Below, in pieces: positions 11,476 through 21,616 of a stretch of 64,000 nucleotides of DNA (within the stretch, counting starts at the first letter, position 1; every line of letters begins with the position of its first letter). Source of the stretch: Bedellia somnulentella (taxonomy: Eukaryota > Arthropoda > Insecta > Lepidoptera > Bedelliidae); contig OY755170.1 in NCBI GenBank assembly GCA_963576735.1, positions 27,016,875 to 27,080,874 on the forward strand. Reading direction: 5' to 3'. A program made the position numbers and the translations under genes. The notes under the pieces are model-generated. The model was not told the origin of the DNA. It searched no databases and saw nothing but the letters and a program-made list of their open reading frames with translations.

Positions 11476-11507
11476 CAGTATCGATCCCTAATCACCACCT
11501 GCACTGG

Positions 11508-11632
11508 TAGCATGAGGCTTCTGAGAGCGTGTATGTCACATGAGAAATGAGAAACTGACAGATTTTGTATGGATAATCTGTCAGTTTGTCTTTTCTCCTG
11601 TGACATACTCGCTCTCACAAGCCTCATGCTAC
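11508..11632. mobile_element. Short hairpin insertion (MITE-like)
   Basis: Imperfect palindrome with arms GTAGCATGAGGCTT...AAGCCTCATGCTAC and a central CTGACAGATT/AATCTGTCAG pair. The related sequence at 16267-16380 reads straight through the same point without it, which supports insertion. Confidence 0.65.
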
Positions 11633-11689
11633 GGGGGCTGATAGTTATTTTGAAAATATATTTCATGTACAGAATTGACCTCTCTACAG

Positions 11690-12240
11690 ATTTATTATAA
11701 GTATAGATCATTATTGGTCCAGCATAATCTACACCGGTTCTTATAAACGGAAATCCAGGGTCCAATCGTGCAGCTGGTAAATTTCCCATTATAGGTTTTA
11801 GAGTGCAAGATTTCAGTCGTTTACATGTCACACATCCATTTATTAATTTTCTTACTAAATTTCTTGCCCCTAATATCCACCAACTCTCACGCAAACTAGA
11901 TAAAACTAATTGGGGACCGCCATGTAATAACTTCATATGTGCGTATGTGACCAACAACTGTGATAAATAATGTTTATTACATAATAAAATAGGATGCCTT
12001 TTATTATAATTAAAACTAGTACAATTATCCAGTCTACCACCTACTCGAATTATTTGATACTCATCCAAAAACAAGTTTAAGCTACTGACCCTATTCATAT
12101 CTTTAGCGGCTATTTCAATCTGTTGTTTATTAATTAAACATTCGTATAAATCAGGAAATGATAGTGTTTGCGCGCATCTAACTACCAAGTGGAGCGACTC
12201 ACGCAGCTCATTCACTGATAAGAAACCTGTTTCGGGTGAC
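11690..12240 (-). pseudogene. BEL/Pao RNase H end and integrase zinc module
   Basis: Frame with SSPETGFLSVNELRESLH, then 'RVGGRLDN', 'HPILL', the His pair in 'YAHMKLLHGG' and the Cys pair in 'GCVTCKRLKS', ending at GVDYAGP near 11712. This order is the usual BEL/Pao RNase H to integrase transition. The right edge continues on the far side of the Transib-like element at 14412. Confidence 0.8.
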
Positions 12241-12242
12241 GA

Positions 12243-12247
12243 CGATG
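12243..12247. repeat. Target duplication CGATG, left copy (Transib-like)
   Basis: Five bases directly before CACAGTG at 12248; repeated at 14407-14411. Confidence 0.75.
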
Positions 12248-14406
12248 CACAGTGGTTCCACGTTCAAGGAGACGCGGTCAAAATTACTTATTTTGCTTAT
12301 AAAAGCCATATGAAGTGATAAAAAAGTTTATTTATAACAAAAATAATAAAATAAAAAAAATAAAAAAACATGAAAATATTTCTATGTTTTGATATCTCAT
12401 ATTAGGTGTAAAATTACGATCTAGGCTTTAAACTTAATCTATATCTTAATATATATTATAAAATATCTCTGAATAATGCATTTGTCATACATCATATATG
12501 CGTTATAAAATTAAAACATTTTAAATAAAATTACAAATAAATACAAAATTCGAATCATCTAACTAACTAATCTTACATTAATCCAACAAATCTTAAACAG
12601 CTTGAGAGAGAGTTGTCTTTTTTTGCGAGGGAGTCTCCTAAGGCTAGTAATCAGAGGATCCGAGTTCAATAGAAGCCGGTTTATGAGGTCGGAGTTTGTG
12701 ATTTCCCTGGAAAACTTTCTAGTATTATTTAGCCTAAATAATTTCAAACTCTTATTAGTCAGTCAGTTATTTTTTTTTCTCAAAGTACTGTTTTTCGTGA
12801 AGGGATACCTCTTTAGTTTCTTTTGCAAATTGAAACCTAATAGGTCTACAGTATCTCGTAGTTGAAGGTCGTGGATTCTTCCAAATAAGAGTCTCTGGTC
12901 TGCACAACCGCTACCATACGTAGCGGGACGTAGGATGTCACAAATATACTTCCATCTTCCAGTCCTGGATTTTCCACGAAACTCTGTTTATATTCCCCGT
13001 GTCCAGTACTGCCATCAAAACCCCATTTGCCGATTAAAAATAAATCACCAAGAGATTCATAATCCAAGCTTGAAAGCACATCATTTTGTACATCTACAAT
13101 ACGTTTGGCTGTGTGGTCCAGCAAACATTGCAGCTCCACTTCCGCGCCTGTTTCTCTAACTGTGATGTTTTCCGGATAGCACCGCTTCAAGTAGCTTCTT
13201 ATATGAGGGAAAAATCTGTGAGCTTCTTGAGTTTATAAAGTTCATAATGAGCAAGTACTGGTGCGTTGTCAATTTAGCTTCTGTGTACAACGATAACACT
13301 TCGTCAGTACTAAATTCTTTCTTTTCAGTAGTTTCAGAATGGCTTGATAGATCCATCAATGTATTTACTGCAGTTTCATTAACTTTAGAAAGGTCAGCTA
13401 GCCTTCTACGCTGGCAACGCTTACTGCATTCCGAGAAGACCTTTTTTCCTACCTGCTGAACTGCTACCGGATGAACACTGAAGTTGTACATTTTTACATA
13501 GTGACGAACTTCTGCTAGTTGCACTCTTGATTAAATCCACAACTTCTTTACACTGTAACCACTACATATGATTGTTCTTGAGCCTATTAAAATTTCTAGA
13601 TGCTTGTTTCCAATATTCTGAGAATCTTTTACTCAACTTGAGCACTCATTCACGGAGTACTTCTATGTCACAGTTTTCGTTGTCTGGCACCATGTGCATC
13701 AGTTTTTCCAAAATAAAATTAACTTTTTCTTCCTTTGAAGAGTTGCAGGCATGCCACATTTCTAAAATAAACATTCTGGAGAATGTTATTGTGTACATAG
13801 TACCTGCAATGAGAAAAAAACATTACATAGTGATTTTGCTACGACGTCGTAGCAAATTGCTACGAAATCATAGCACCCTCATAAATATCGGGGACGCAGA
13901 CGGACGCAGCTAGATCGTATATGCTTATAAACTAGACAGTCTAAGCTACATTGTGATATATAAATCATTCATGGCTAGGTCTGGGAACATAACTAAAACA
14001 TTATTGGAAAACCACAATGATGGTAATGAAAACATAATATTACTTTATTCCGTAGAACCAGGTAATATATTTAAAATGAAACTAAAAGGACAAATTAAAT
14101 GATAAATAATAAAAGAACATACCTTTATCTTTGATATCCATTGTTAATCTTCAAACTTTTAACTTAAAAATTCTGAGAAATCGTTAGCCGAATAACTGCA
14201 CTTTTGATGACTCACAAGGTAGCGTAATTAGGTGACGTTAGATGTGTTAACTTTCGTTGCCGATAAAGTAATGATAAAATGTAATTAGGGTGCCCTTATT
14301 TATAGTTCACAATACTATGGGAACCTATAAATGTGAAAACGAGAAAAAAATACAGATTGCTGACATCGCATATCATGGTATTTTGACCTACTAGGGAACC
14401 ACAGTG
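12248..14406 (-). mobile_element. Transib-like (RAG1-related) DNA transposon, nested in BEL/Pao pol
   Basis: The element starts CACAGTGGTTCC and ends GGAACCACAGTG, which is the reverse complement apart from one base in the heptamer. It is flanked by the 5-bp direct repeat CGATG. A five-bp duplication and a CACARTG-type end are hallmarks of Transib. Removing the element with one CGATG keeps the surrounding BEL/Pao frame open. It codes on the minus strand for a degraded transposase (separate entry). At 2159 bp it is short for an intact element, so internal loss is likely. Confidence 0.75.
12730..14140 (-). pseudogene. Transib-type transposase pseudogene
   Basis: Minus-strand remnant. A first short exon (MDIKDK, ATG at about 14140) ends at a GTATGT donor and joins in phase to an acceptor near 13803. 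The next frame reads MYTITFSRMFILEMWHAC and beyond, with at least two in-frame stops. A central frame (13524-13156) is followed by one at 13190-12846 with GKWGFDGSTGHGEYKQS, which I take as the first catalytic-Asp region. After a further frameshift comes a NPRPSTTRYCRPI segment near 12870. From family knowledge this order suits Transib. The C-terminal half with the later catalytic residues is not recognisable. Confidence 0.6.
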
Positions 14407-14411
14407 CGATG
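14407..14411. repeat. Target duplication CGATG, right copy (Transib-like)
   Basis: Matches the left copy at 12243-12247. Confidence 0.75.
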
Positions 14412-14609
14412 GCGCGGGCGCCTCGCTACTTTGGTTACGATCCAAAACACGCAATTTTAACTTATTTATAAATCGTAAAACAAATGCCCATACGCGTTTG
14501 AGTTTTATAAATGACGAATATTTATTAAAATTCGTCGTACGGAACGACGTTTTTTATATTTATATTCCCGCAGGCGTTGTTAAGGATATAAACAACATTG
14601 ACGCTTTTT

Positions 14610-14752
14610 AAGTTATTATTGGGCGATGCAGTTGGAGACCCATTTGACTACCTTTTCCCTATTTAACTTCCAAAAGTGGATAAAGAATTACTATCTCTGA
14701 AACGATGGCTACCCTTTTTTGGGATTAATAGCCGTTAGTATATACTCATTAA
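14610..14752 (+). repeat. SINE family B, 3' part, diverged
   Basis: 'TTGGGCGATGCAGTTGGAGA' to 'GCCGTTAGTATATAC'. It caps the 5' truncation of the BEL/Pao relic. Confidence 0.6.
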
Positions 14753-15339
14753 TGATTGATAGATGCATTTCATATATTCCTTTTTGTAGCGGTTATAACA
14801 GTCAATCGCATCAAGTTTCAAATTTCAAGATACAGAAATGTCAAAAATCTCTATACAATAGATACATATATATATATATATACTTGATAATTCAACCCCT
14901 TAGGTTCCAAAAGCCCCTTTTTAATTGTTCATAAGAATCATGAAACAAACCATTTTGTACCAAGTTTCAAAGTTCAAAATGAGAATATCTTTAGTAAGTA
15001 TAGATAGAAGTTTCGCGCTGCGGTGGCGACCCGTTGCTACCTCCTACACTGACTGTTGGTGATGGTGTGAGAGTTTGCAGCCGATCAGTCATAGACGGCA
15101 GTACTAAATTAAACAATAACAAATAATTATTTATTTATGTGTTAGTATAGCATAATATTTCTATGGGAATATTTGTTGAAAAATAGCACTTAGGAGTATA
15201 CTAAATTTAAAGTTATAAACATATTCTCAAAACCACCAAATGTGTACACAACGCAAAATTCATACAATATAGGTTCAATTATCTATATTCATACATATTC
15301 AGATAGTTGAATGAGAAAAAGAAGTGATAGTGCTTCCTA
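14753..15339. other. AT-rich stretch, nothing recognised
   Basis: No gene or repeat boundary that I can support. Confidence 0.35.
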
Positions 15340-16147
15340 TTATTCTAAGGCACTGATTTAAAGAGGCAGTTGTATATAGCGGTTTTGGTAAGTTAAAAAT
15401 TATAAATGGCACGTTTAATAACTAATTTAACAGTTAAAACTAAGCAGTAAAGTAAACAAAAATGGGTAATAAAAAATAATGAAATGGATCAGTGAATATA
15501 TAATTGAGTAGGAAAATAATTAAATGGGCGGTAAAAATTATTGAACGAGCGGTTACGCGTGGGCAGTGATAAATCGGAATTTGTCGGTAAGAAATCTCAT
15601 TCTAAGCAATTCTATAATTGAGATTAATAGATATTAAGTAGTATACCCCGCCCCCCGTCCCCTATGTGTAGCAAGCATGCAAGCAAGCTGCAAGCAAGCA
15701 AGTATGCATATAGGCATGCATCAGGGATTTAGGTGCTCGCTCCCCTGCGCTACGCTCGCTCGTTTTAAACATAATCTAACCTAACTAAATGTGACCTAAC
15801 TTTTCTTTGTCTGCAGTGACTAAATGTGACCTAACTTTTCTTCAATAATGAATTTGAGTTCGGGTGTCACCGCTCGTTATGATCTGCCGATCTATTTATC
15901 GAACCGCTCATTCCATCATTTTTACCGCTCATTTAATTATTGGACTACTCAATTATTTTTAGAATTGACATTGTATGATAAAATAACCGACTAATATATT
16001 TTTTATTACTTTCTATGTTTTACTGTCGCAATAATTATTCAACCGCCATTAAATTAAATAACTGCTCAATATGTTTTTCAACTAATCGTAATAACATCTC
16101 GATTTTATAAATAACAGCTCAAAAAATTAGTTCCCTTATTCTAAGGC
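15340..16147. mobile_element. Imperfect inverted-repeat element with 12-bp flanking repeat
   Basis: Flanked by TTATTCTAAGGC at 15340-15351 and 16136-16147. The left part (15470-15600) and right part (15870-16010) are imperfect reverse complements, for example TAATTGAGTAG / CTACTCAATTA and GGGCGGTAAAAATTATT / its near complement. The middle is GC-richer (15640-15770). No coding was recognised. Confidence 0.45.
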
Positions 16148-16266
16148 TTAGAAACAACACAAAAAGCTTGAGTTTCCCGAGATTTGAACCTGGGTCTTTC
16201 GTTCGATTAGTATTAGCCAAAAAGTATGCCGCTACACAATTAACAACACAATTACAATTATTTTGA

Positions 16267-16380
16267 TAAAATCGTATCGATCCCTAATCACTCCCTGCTA
16301 GTTATTTCAAAAATATATTTCATATACAGAATTGACCTCTCTACAGATTTATTATAGGTATAAATTAGTAAATTTACTGA
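16267..16380. repeat. Repeat shared with 11480-11700, without the hairpin
   Basis: Matches 'TATCGATCCCTAATCAC' and 'TACAGAATTGACCTCTCTAC' on either side of the hairpin at 11508-11632, but is continuous here. Confidence 0.6.
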
Positions 16381-16424
16381 ATTTCTTTTATCTTTTAACG
16401 CAAACTTAAACTCAACACTTACGC

Positions 16425-16668
16425 CGTATATCCCCGAAGGCATGGCAGAGGTACTATTACTTCTTAAAATTACGTGACATTTTAGTCATCTGGTGTTAGG
16501 AGTACCCTCGTTTTACGTGGACACATGCATCCACGTGATAGGGGGCACGCCTATAGCCGCTTTGTACGAATACATTGTCACATGACATGACTAATCAGCC
16601 ATGTGGAAACCCTCACGATAATTTCCCTCACCGTTAGCAACCTTGATAAATTCAACTCACATATGAAT
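16425..16668 (-). repeat. SINE family A, body
   Basis: Reverse copy from CCCCGAAGG... to ACTCACATATG; the head is missing. Confidence 0.65.
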
Positions 16669-16689
16669 AAAGTTGTAGTGTGGCTGCCA

Positions 16690-16845
16690 CTTTCACGTGA
16701 ATACACTGTCCAGCCAAAATCATAGTACTCTAACCGTCAGGTGACAGAATTGCACGCTAAGTTTAGAATTATTAGTAACTATGCCAAGCCTTCGGGGACG
16801 TACCGCGTAAACGAGGAGTTGTGTTATGAACGACTAAGCCCAGCT
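16690..16845 (+). repeat. SINE family A, 3' part
   Basis: 'CACGTGAATACACTGTCCAG' through 'CCTTCGGGGACGTA'. It lies head to head with the previous copy. Confidence 0.55.
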
Positions 16846-16859
16846 TTGCATGAAAAGGT

Positions 16860-16912
16860 TGTATACGGCGATCGATAGTCTCTGCCTACCCCAATGGGAA
16901 TTGAGGGTACTT
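16860..16912 (+). mobile_element. RTE-type LINE tail fragment
   Basis: 'GGCGATCGATAGTCTCTGCC' followed by 'TACCCCAATGGGAATT'. Confidence 0.55.
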
Positions 16913-17327
16913 TAGCAGCTTAACGTATAAAGTCAATAACAACCCCCTTAAGAACCCTTAAGAGGCTAATTACCAGCGTCTAACTAACTCAAGTCTCGGT
17001 CTACCCCGCAAGGTAATACTAGTTTATGTTATAAAAAAAATATTTTTTCTTTGTTAATTCTATTAAATGATCCAAATAAGAGTTTAGTAAACTTACTTCG
17101 TAACTTTTCTTTAGTGCATCCACGTTGGAACCAATCAAAAGTCAACTTGTTAGTTTTCTATTTCAACTTTAAATCTTGGAGACTTATCAGGAATAAACTG
17201 CTCTTACCAGTTTACTTTGATGTTTTAAGTCGATTAGGAATTCGGATTAATGGTGGTCCAATTGGACCATAATTGAAGTAAAATTTTAAACAAATAATAT
17301 TATCTACTCTCTATTTAGGCACATATT

Positions 17328-17808
17328 AGGGCCGGCGCTGACTGCCGGCATGGCACAGGATGGCACGGTAAGTTCTGCTGCAGCATTCCTAAGGATAACA
17401 CGGCCTTCCGCTGCATGCCGTGGCATGACGCGGCATGCCGTGGCATGACACGGCAAATAACTCCGCGCATGTTCAAAGTTAGTTTTGTTCATAATGATTG
17501 ACTGGGATTTAGTATTTAAAGTATTATACACTCCTACCCTTGCCCTCCCCCCGCGCGGCGAACGGACCGCGCCGCGTACTGGCGGCCCGTGTCATGCGCG
17601 TGCGTCTCGCGAGATGCAGCAGTACGCCGCGGCATCCCGTGGCATGCTTAGGCACGTTCTGTCCTACCGCGGCCTCCCTCGGCATCGTTGTGTAAAATAA
17701 AGTAACATGAATTCTATACTAATGGTTATAAGATTAAAAATGGGTATATCAGTACCGAAATCCTTTGCCATGACACGCCGTGCCATGCCGGCAGTCGGCG
17801 CCGGCCCT
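17328..17808. mobile_element. GC-rich TIR element
   Basis: Ends AGGGCCGGCGCTGACTGCC at left and its near-exact reverse complement (one change) at right, an inverted repeat of about 29 bp. The interior repeats GGCATG/CCGTGGCATG motifs and is far richer in GC than its surroundings. Short frames inside do not resemble a transposase. The start resembles hAT-type ends, but no 8-bp duplication was found. Confidence 0.65.
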
Positions 17809-17941
17809 TACTGTGTGTCCTTTGACTAATAGTCAAAGTGTGTGTCCCATTTATGGTAGTGTGAATAATGTTCATCCTCGTTTATTTAATCTTTTTGATT
17901 GTATTTAAATATTTACAGAATATTTAAAAGGGAACAACAAG

Positions 17942-18125
17942 CGTGATAGCTCAGTGGGTAGAATACCGCTTATCGTGCAGACGAGGAGGGTTCAAATACC
18001 CGAGTGTCTAAACACCAATATGTAAGTTTTTACTAAAGTCAAATGTGTAGTTAACTTATAATGGTTGTTAACGGTGAGGGAAAACATCGTGAGGAAACCC
18101 ACATGGCTAAGTTATACTTGGTCCC
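17942..18125 (+). repeat. SINE family A, head and part of body
   Basis: Clear A box (GTGATAGCTCAGTGGGTAG) and B box (GGGTTCAAATACC), then body to 'GCTAAGTTATACTTGGTC'; truncated at the 3' side. Confidence 0.75.
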
Positions 18126-18209
18126 GTTAAAATTTTATATGATGAATATTAATGTCTGTTTTTAGTCTTATTTTTCTGTATGTGTAATATATAATATTTA
18201 ATATAAATT

Positions 18210-18453
18210 TTGCTGTGTAGTGTCGGCTTAGAATAGCATTACCCCATTTCTTCCGGTCGGTGTACACGTACGAGGCGACTAGCAGGTATTGGGGCTTTTT
18301 GGGCGATGCGGTTGTAGAACCATCACCAAAAACCTTTATTTTACCATCTTTTGCCCACTCAACTTTTCAAAAGTGGCTGAGGAATTTCTAATTCCTTAGC
18401 TCTGGCTACTCCTTCTAGGGATTTATAGCCGTGAGTATATATATGTATGTTAA
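18210..18453 (+). repeat. SINE family B, full length
   Basis: GCTGTGTAGTGTCGGCTTAG to GCCGTGAGTATATATATG. A TTAATATA repeat on both sides is a possible target duplication. Confidence 0.8.
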
Positions 18454-18455
18454 TA

Positions 18456-18636
18456 TAGTGTATTCGTACAAAACGACGATAGGCTTGCCCCCTATCACGT
18501 GAGTACACTGTCTTAGCAAAACGTGGGTACCTACTTTGGACACTAGGTGGCTCTGTCACTTGTTGTTAAGAAGTATTGGTACCTCTGCCAACCCCTTAGG
18601 GGATAAACGGCGTGAACATGTATGTTATGTTAATAT
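18456..18636 (+). repeat. SINE family A, 5'-truncated
   Basis: Begins near 'GTGTATTCGTACAAAACG' and ends 'CGGCGTGAACATGTATG', directly after a family B SINE. Confidence 0.7.
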
Positions 18637-18658
18637 AGTCTCCGCAAACATTTAATTG

Positions 18659-18925
18659 CAAAACATGACTGCGCTTAGTTTCAAGTACGGAGGTCTAGGG
18701 TTCGATCCCCGAGGAAATTTAATTTATAAGATTTCACCTGATTATCCGAAAATTAAGATGATTCCGTACTTCGGAGGGCACGTTAAACCGTCGGTCCTGG
18801 CTACTATTACGGTAGTAGTCGTTAGTCTGCCAACCCGCAATTGGCCAGCGTGGTGGACTATGGCCAAATCGACCTATATAGGGTAGGCTCGAGCCCCTTG
18901 ACGGGGTCATATATGGGCTGAGAGG
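18659..18925 (+). mobile_element. SINE-like retroposon (family D) with 13-bp duplication
   Basis: Flanked by AAACATTTAATTG at 18646-18658 and 18926-18938. It contains a B-box-like 'GGGTTCGATCCCCG' near its start and the phrase 'GCGTGGTGGACTATGG', which recurs at about 58550. The long exact flanking repeat argues for retroposition. Confidence 0.65.
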
Positions 18926-18939
18926 AAACATTTAATTGT

Positions 18940-19526
18940 ACACACTTCTTAAACACCACTTTATACCGCCTCCTCTTTTACCTTCAACCATCTGTGTCCG
19001 CTTTCCGCTTTTCTTCTGCAACTTCAAACTCAATTTGCAAATCTTTCCTTTGTTTCTTAGGGCCAGTACAGTAAATAATAAAATGTTCATAAAAATATAA
19101 AGATGCCTTGCAACGTTCTTTTTATATATACTCACGGCCATACCCTTAGGGTAGAAAAAGGGTTAAACTGTGTATCACAAATAATGAGATAATATAAGAA
19201 ACATATTACTATAGGTCTACAGAATTTACCTTTATAACTAATTATTGAAGTAGTTGAAGTAAACCTATGTAATTTAGTCAGTGCCAAGCAATCAGTAAAT
19301 ATATATTAAGTTTAATCAATGATTAATAATGAAATAAAACATTCTTAGTATTAACAAATTTACACAGCATAGCAACATAAATCTCCGAAATCATAAAAAT
19401 GCGCTGATCTTTATTGTTTGGCGCTAACTTTTAATTATATAGTTATACTTCCATCACTTTGATAAGTGGTTATTAAGGTAAACCCAACATTATACAATCC
19501 TGCTTAGTTTTTTTACAGTTTATTTG
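18940..19526. other. AT-rich stretch, nothing recognised
   Basis: No exon-like frame or repeat boundary supported. Confidence 0.35.
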
Positions 19527-19895
19527 ATGACAACCGTGATAGCCCAGTGGGTAGAACACTCGGCAATCGTGCAAGCGACTAGTGTTCAAATCCTGGGTCG
19601 GGCCTACACCAATTTGTCTTTTCTAAGACATATGTGTGGTTAATTTATCATGGTTGTTAACGGTGAGGGAAAACATCGTGAGGATACCCACATGGCTGAG
19701 TTGTACTTAGTCATGTGACAGTGTATTCGTACAAAACGGCGATAGGCCTGCCCCCTATCACGTGAGTACACTGTCCATGCAAAACGTGGGTACTCTGAAC
19801 ACCAGGTGACAAAGTCACGTGATGTTCAAAAGTATTAGTACCTCTGCCAACCCCTTCGGGGATATTCGGCATGAACGTTTATGTTTATGTTATAT
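19527..19895 (+). repeat. tRNA-derived SINE (family A), full length
   Basis: Reference copy. The tRNA-like head has an A box (GTGATAGCCCAGTGGGTAG) and a B box (GTGTTCAAATCC). It is followed by 'CACCAATTTGTCTTTTCTAA', a body of about 280 bp, and a 3' end ACCCCTTCGGGGATATTCGG plus TTTATG-type tail. A 9-bp duplication GTTTATTTG flanks it (19518-19526 and 19896-19904). Pol III transcription from the internal boxes is expected from the family. Confidence 0.85.
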
Positions 19896-19929
19896 GTTTA
19901 TTTGTGTATTAAGATGAGTAAGTAAGATA

Positions 19930-20255
19930 TTGTCAGTAAGATAGAAAAAGAAATGTTGAGATGGTTTGGGCACATCGAGAGGATGGATGATAGGAAATTG
20001 GTAAAAGGTATCTATAGAGCTAATGTGGAAGGTAATGTTAGTAGAGGACGGCCACGAAAGACACACTTGGACCAAATTGAAAGTGTGCTCAAAAAGGCAG
20101 GCGCCCGAAGTATGAAGAATAAAAGAGCATGTATGAAAAGATTGATGGATGTAGACGAAGCAAGAGAGGTTTGCCAGGATCGTACGAAGTGGCGATCGAT
20201 AGTCTCTCCCTACCCCAATGGGAATTAACGGCGTGAATATATGTATGTATGTATT
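19930..20255 (+). mobile_element. RTE-type LINE 3' end with coding tail
   Basis: 5'-truncated LINE copy. The frame 19953-20228 encodes the reverse-transcriptase C-terminus: LRWFGHIERMDDRKLV, 'SRGRPRKTHLDQI', 'NKRACMKRLMDVDEAREVCQ', 'WRSIVSPYPNGN'. Such tails are known from RTE-type elements of moths and butterflies. It ends with CCCCAATGGGAATTAACGGC, GTGAATATATG and TATG repeats, with no poly(A). Other clades with a similar tail are not excluded. Confidence 0.7.
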
Positions 20256-20309
20256 AAAAAATTTTTTTACGTCGCGAATAAAACCAATTGTAAATATCAA
20301 ACCAGCACA

Positions 20310-20400
20310 GATCCACTAGCCTTTATTTTACAATTTTTCCCAGCTCAACTTCCAAAAGTGATCGAGAGGAACTTTTATGTCGGAACTCTGGTTATAAACT
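20310..20400 (+). repeat. SINE family B fragment
   Basis: 'AGCCTTTATTTTACAA' to 'CTCAACTTCCAAAAGTG'. Confidence 0.5.
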
Positions 20401-20768
20401 TAATACACTGAAATCATTTAAATATACTAAAACAATACTTAACAATGTTATAATCGCAGTGTTTAAAACTTCTGCAATATTGTATTTTATCTAATTAAAA
20501 ATATAATTCATAGGTAAATATAAAGGTCACAATGGTGTTGTTTAATGAAATACAATAATTTTCTCAGAACAAACCAAATAATGCTTTTGAGCTTATTAAA
20601 TTTTCCAGAGAAATGGGCGTGATTAAAATTCCCGGAAAGAGGCGTGACTCTAAATGCATGTAGGTAACGTTCTGTGAATGATAGTATATTAATTTTTTTT
20701 TTGTTATTTTTGAGGCCATTCGGTACAAACAAATCATCAAGGGAAATTTTAATATTATTATGTTTTTA

Positions 20769-21015
20769 AGACCGTGATAGCGCAGTGGGAACTGCTTCTC
20801 AGATAGGATATACGAGTTCTAATTCTAAATGGGGTCAACAACAATGTGTCCTCTTGAAAGCCATATAAAGTAAAGTAAAAAAACTTTAGTTTGTCTCTCA
20901 TATGATACAACATTAACATGGTGTATTGATAATTTATCAAGGTTGTTAATGGTGAGAGAACTTCGAGACTAAGTTGTACTAAGTCATGTGACAGTGTATT
21001 CGTACAAAGCAGAGG
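20769..21015 (+). repeat. SINE family A, diverged
   Basis: Head 'GTGATAGCGCAGTGGGAA', then body to 'GTGACAGTGTATTCGTACAA', with insertions and deletions. Confidence 0.55.
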
Positions 21016-21340
21016 CCGGACGAGCAGCTAAATTACACAACCCTTAGAAAAGGAACCTTAAAAAAGGAACGAAAAGGGAAACCCAACGAAAGCTAACCCA
21101 CTTTATTGGCTTTTTCTTTTATAAGGGAACCCCACCCTTAACCCTATCGCAAGAGAAAGTTTGATAAAATTAAGCATTGATAAACCCTTAATTACCCATC
21201 AAATGAGAGTGTTTTCCTTTAATAGGGTTTTCTGAAGGGGTTTTCTTTGTTTGGTTTTCCCTATTTTGAGGGTATTAAAGTGACTTAAAATATTTAGTCA
21301 AATAATTACCCCAAATAATAACCCTCAAGAAGTAAAGAAC
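21016..21340. other. Unassigned stretch rich in AACCCTT / AAGGGTT phrases
   Basis: Repeated short 'AACCCTTA', 'AAAGGAACC' and 'GGGTTTTC' phrases in both orientations suggest a decayed inverted-repeat element. No boundary defined. Confidence 0.25.
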
Positions 21341-21399
21341 TTTCGGTTCTTGTTACAAAGTGGCCATAGCTCTCATAGGACTCTAGGGACGATAGGTCG

Positions 21400-21490
21400 A
21401 ATGCGGTACATAGTTCACGTGATGTTCAGAAGTTATATTACGTCTGCCGACCCTTTGAGGATATGCGGCGTAAACGTTGAGTTTAGTCGA
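21400..21490 (+). repeat. SINE family A, 3' fragment
   Basis: 'TTCACGTGATGTTCAGAAG' to 'GCGGCGTAAACGTT'. Confidence 0.55.
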
Positions 21491-21616
21491 GATATAATAT
21501 TACATACTTCGTCGACTTTGTCACGATATATTTATTAATAATACAGCAAGAAACATACTCGTAATATGACCTCGAAGCCCAGCTGTGTTATTGTTCATTC
21601 TGTATTTTATAAATTA

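Larger units (their letters stand above)
9600..14560 (-). mobile_element. BEL/Pao-type LTR retrotransposon pol relic
   Basis: Minus-strand pol remnant, read right to left. An RNase H end at about 14560-14412 (SSFIKLKRVWAFVLRFINK) continues across a Transib-like insertion into NELRESLHLVVRCAQ (12215 downward). Then come the integrase HHCC zinc module (HMKLLHGG ... GCVTCKRLKS), the first catalytic Asp (GVDYAGP), a block of insertions at 10640-11690, the second Asp (HSDNGTNFVGA), a frameshift near 10300, the catalytic Glu region (GGLWEHGISCKHHLRRIVG), and a DUF5641-like C-terminus ending near 9640. No intact LTR pair was located. The copy is dead: it is truncated upstream, frameshifted and multiply interrupted. 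Confidence 0.8.

Noticed and set aside
12602..12865. 87-residue plus-strand frame rich in Phe/Leu
   Set aside because: Antisense to the degraded Transib-like transposase; no independent support.
18656..18886. 76-residue plus-strand frame as a gene
   Set aside because: It lies wholly inside a retroposon with a 13-bp target duplication.
19890..20300. 136-residue minus-strand frame
   Set aside because: Antisense shadow of the RTE LINE coding tail.
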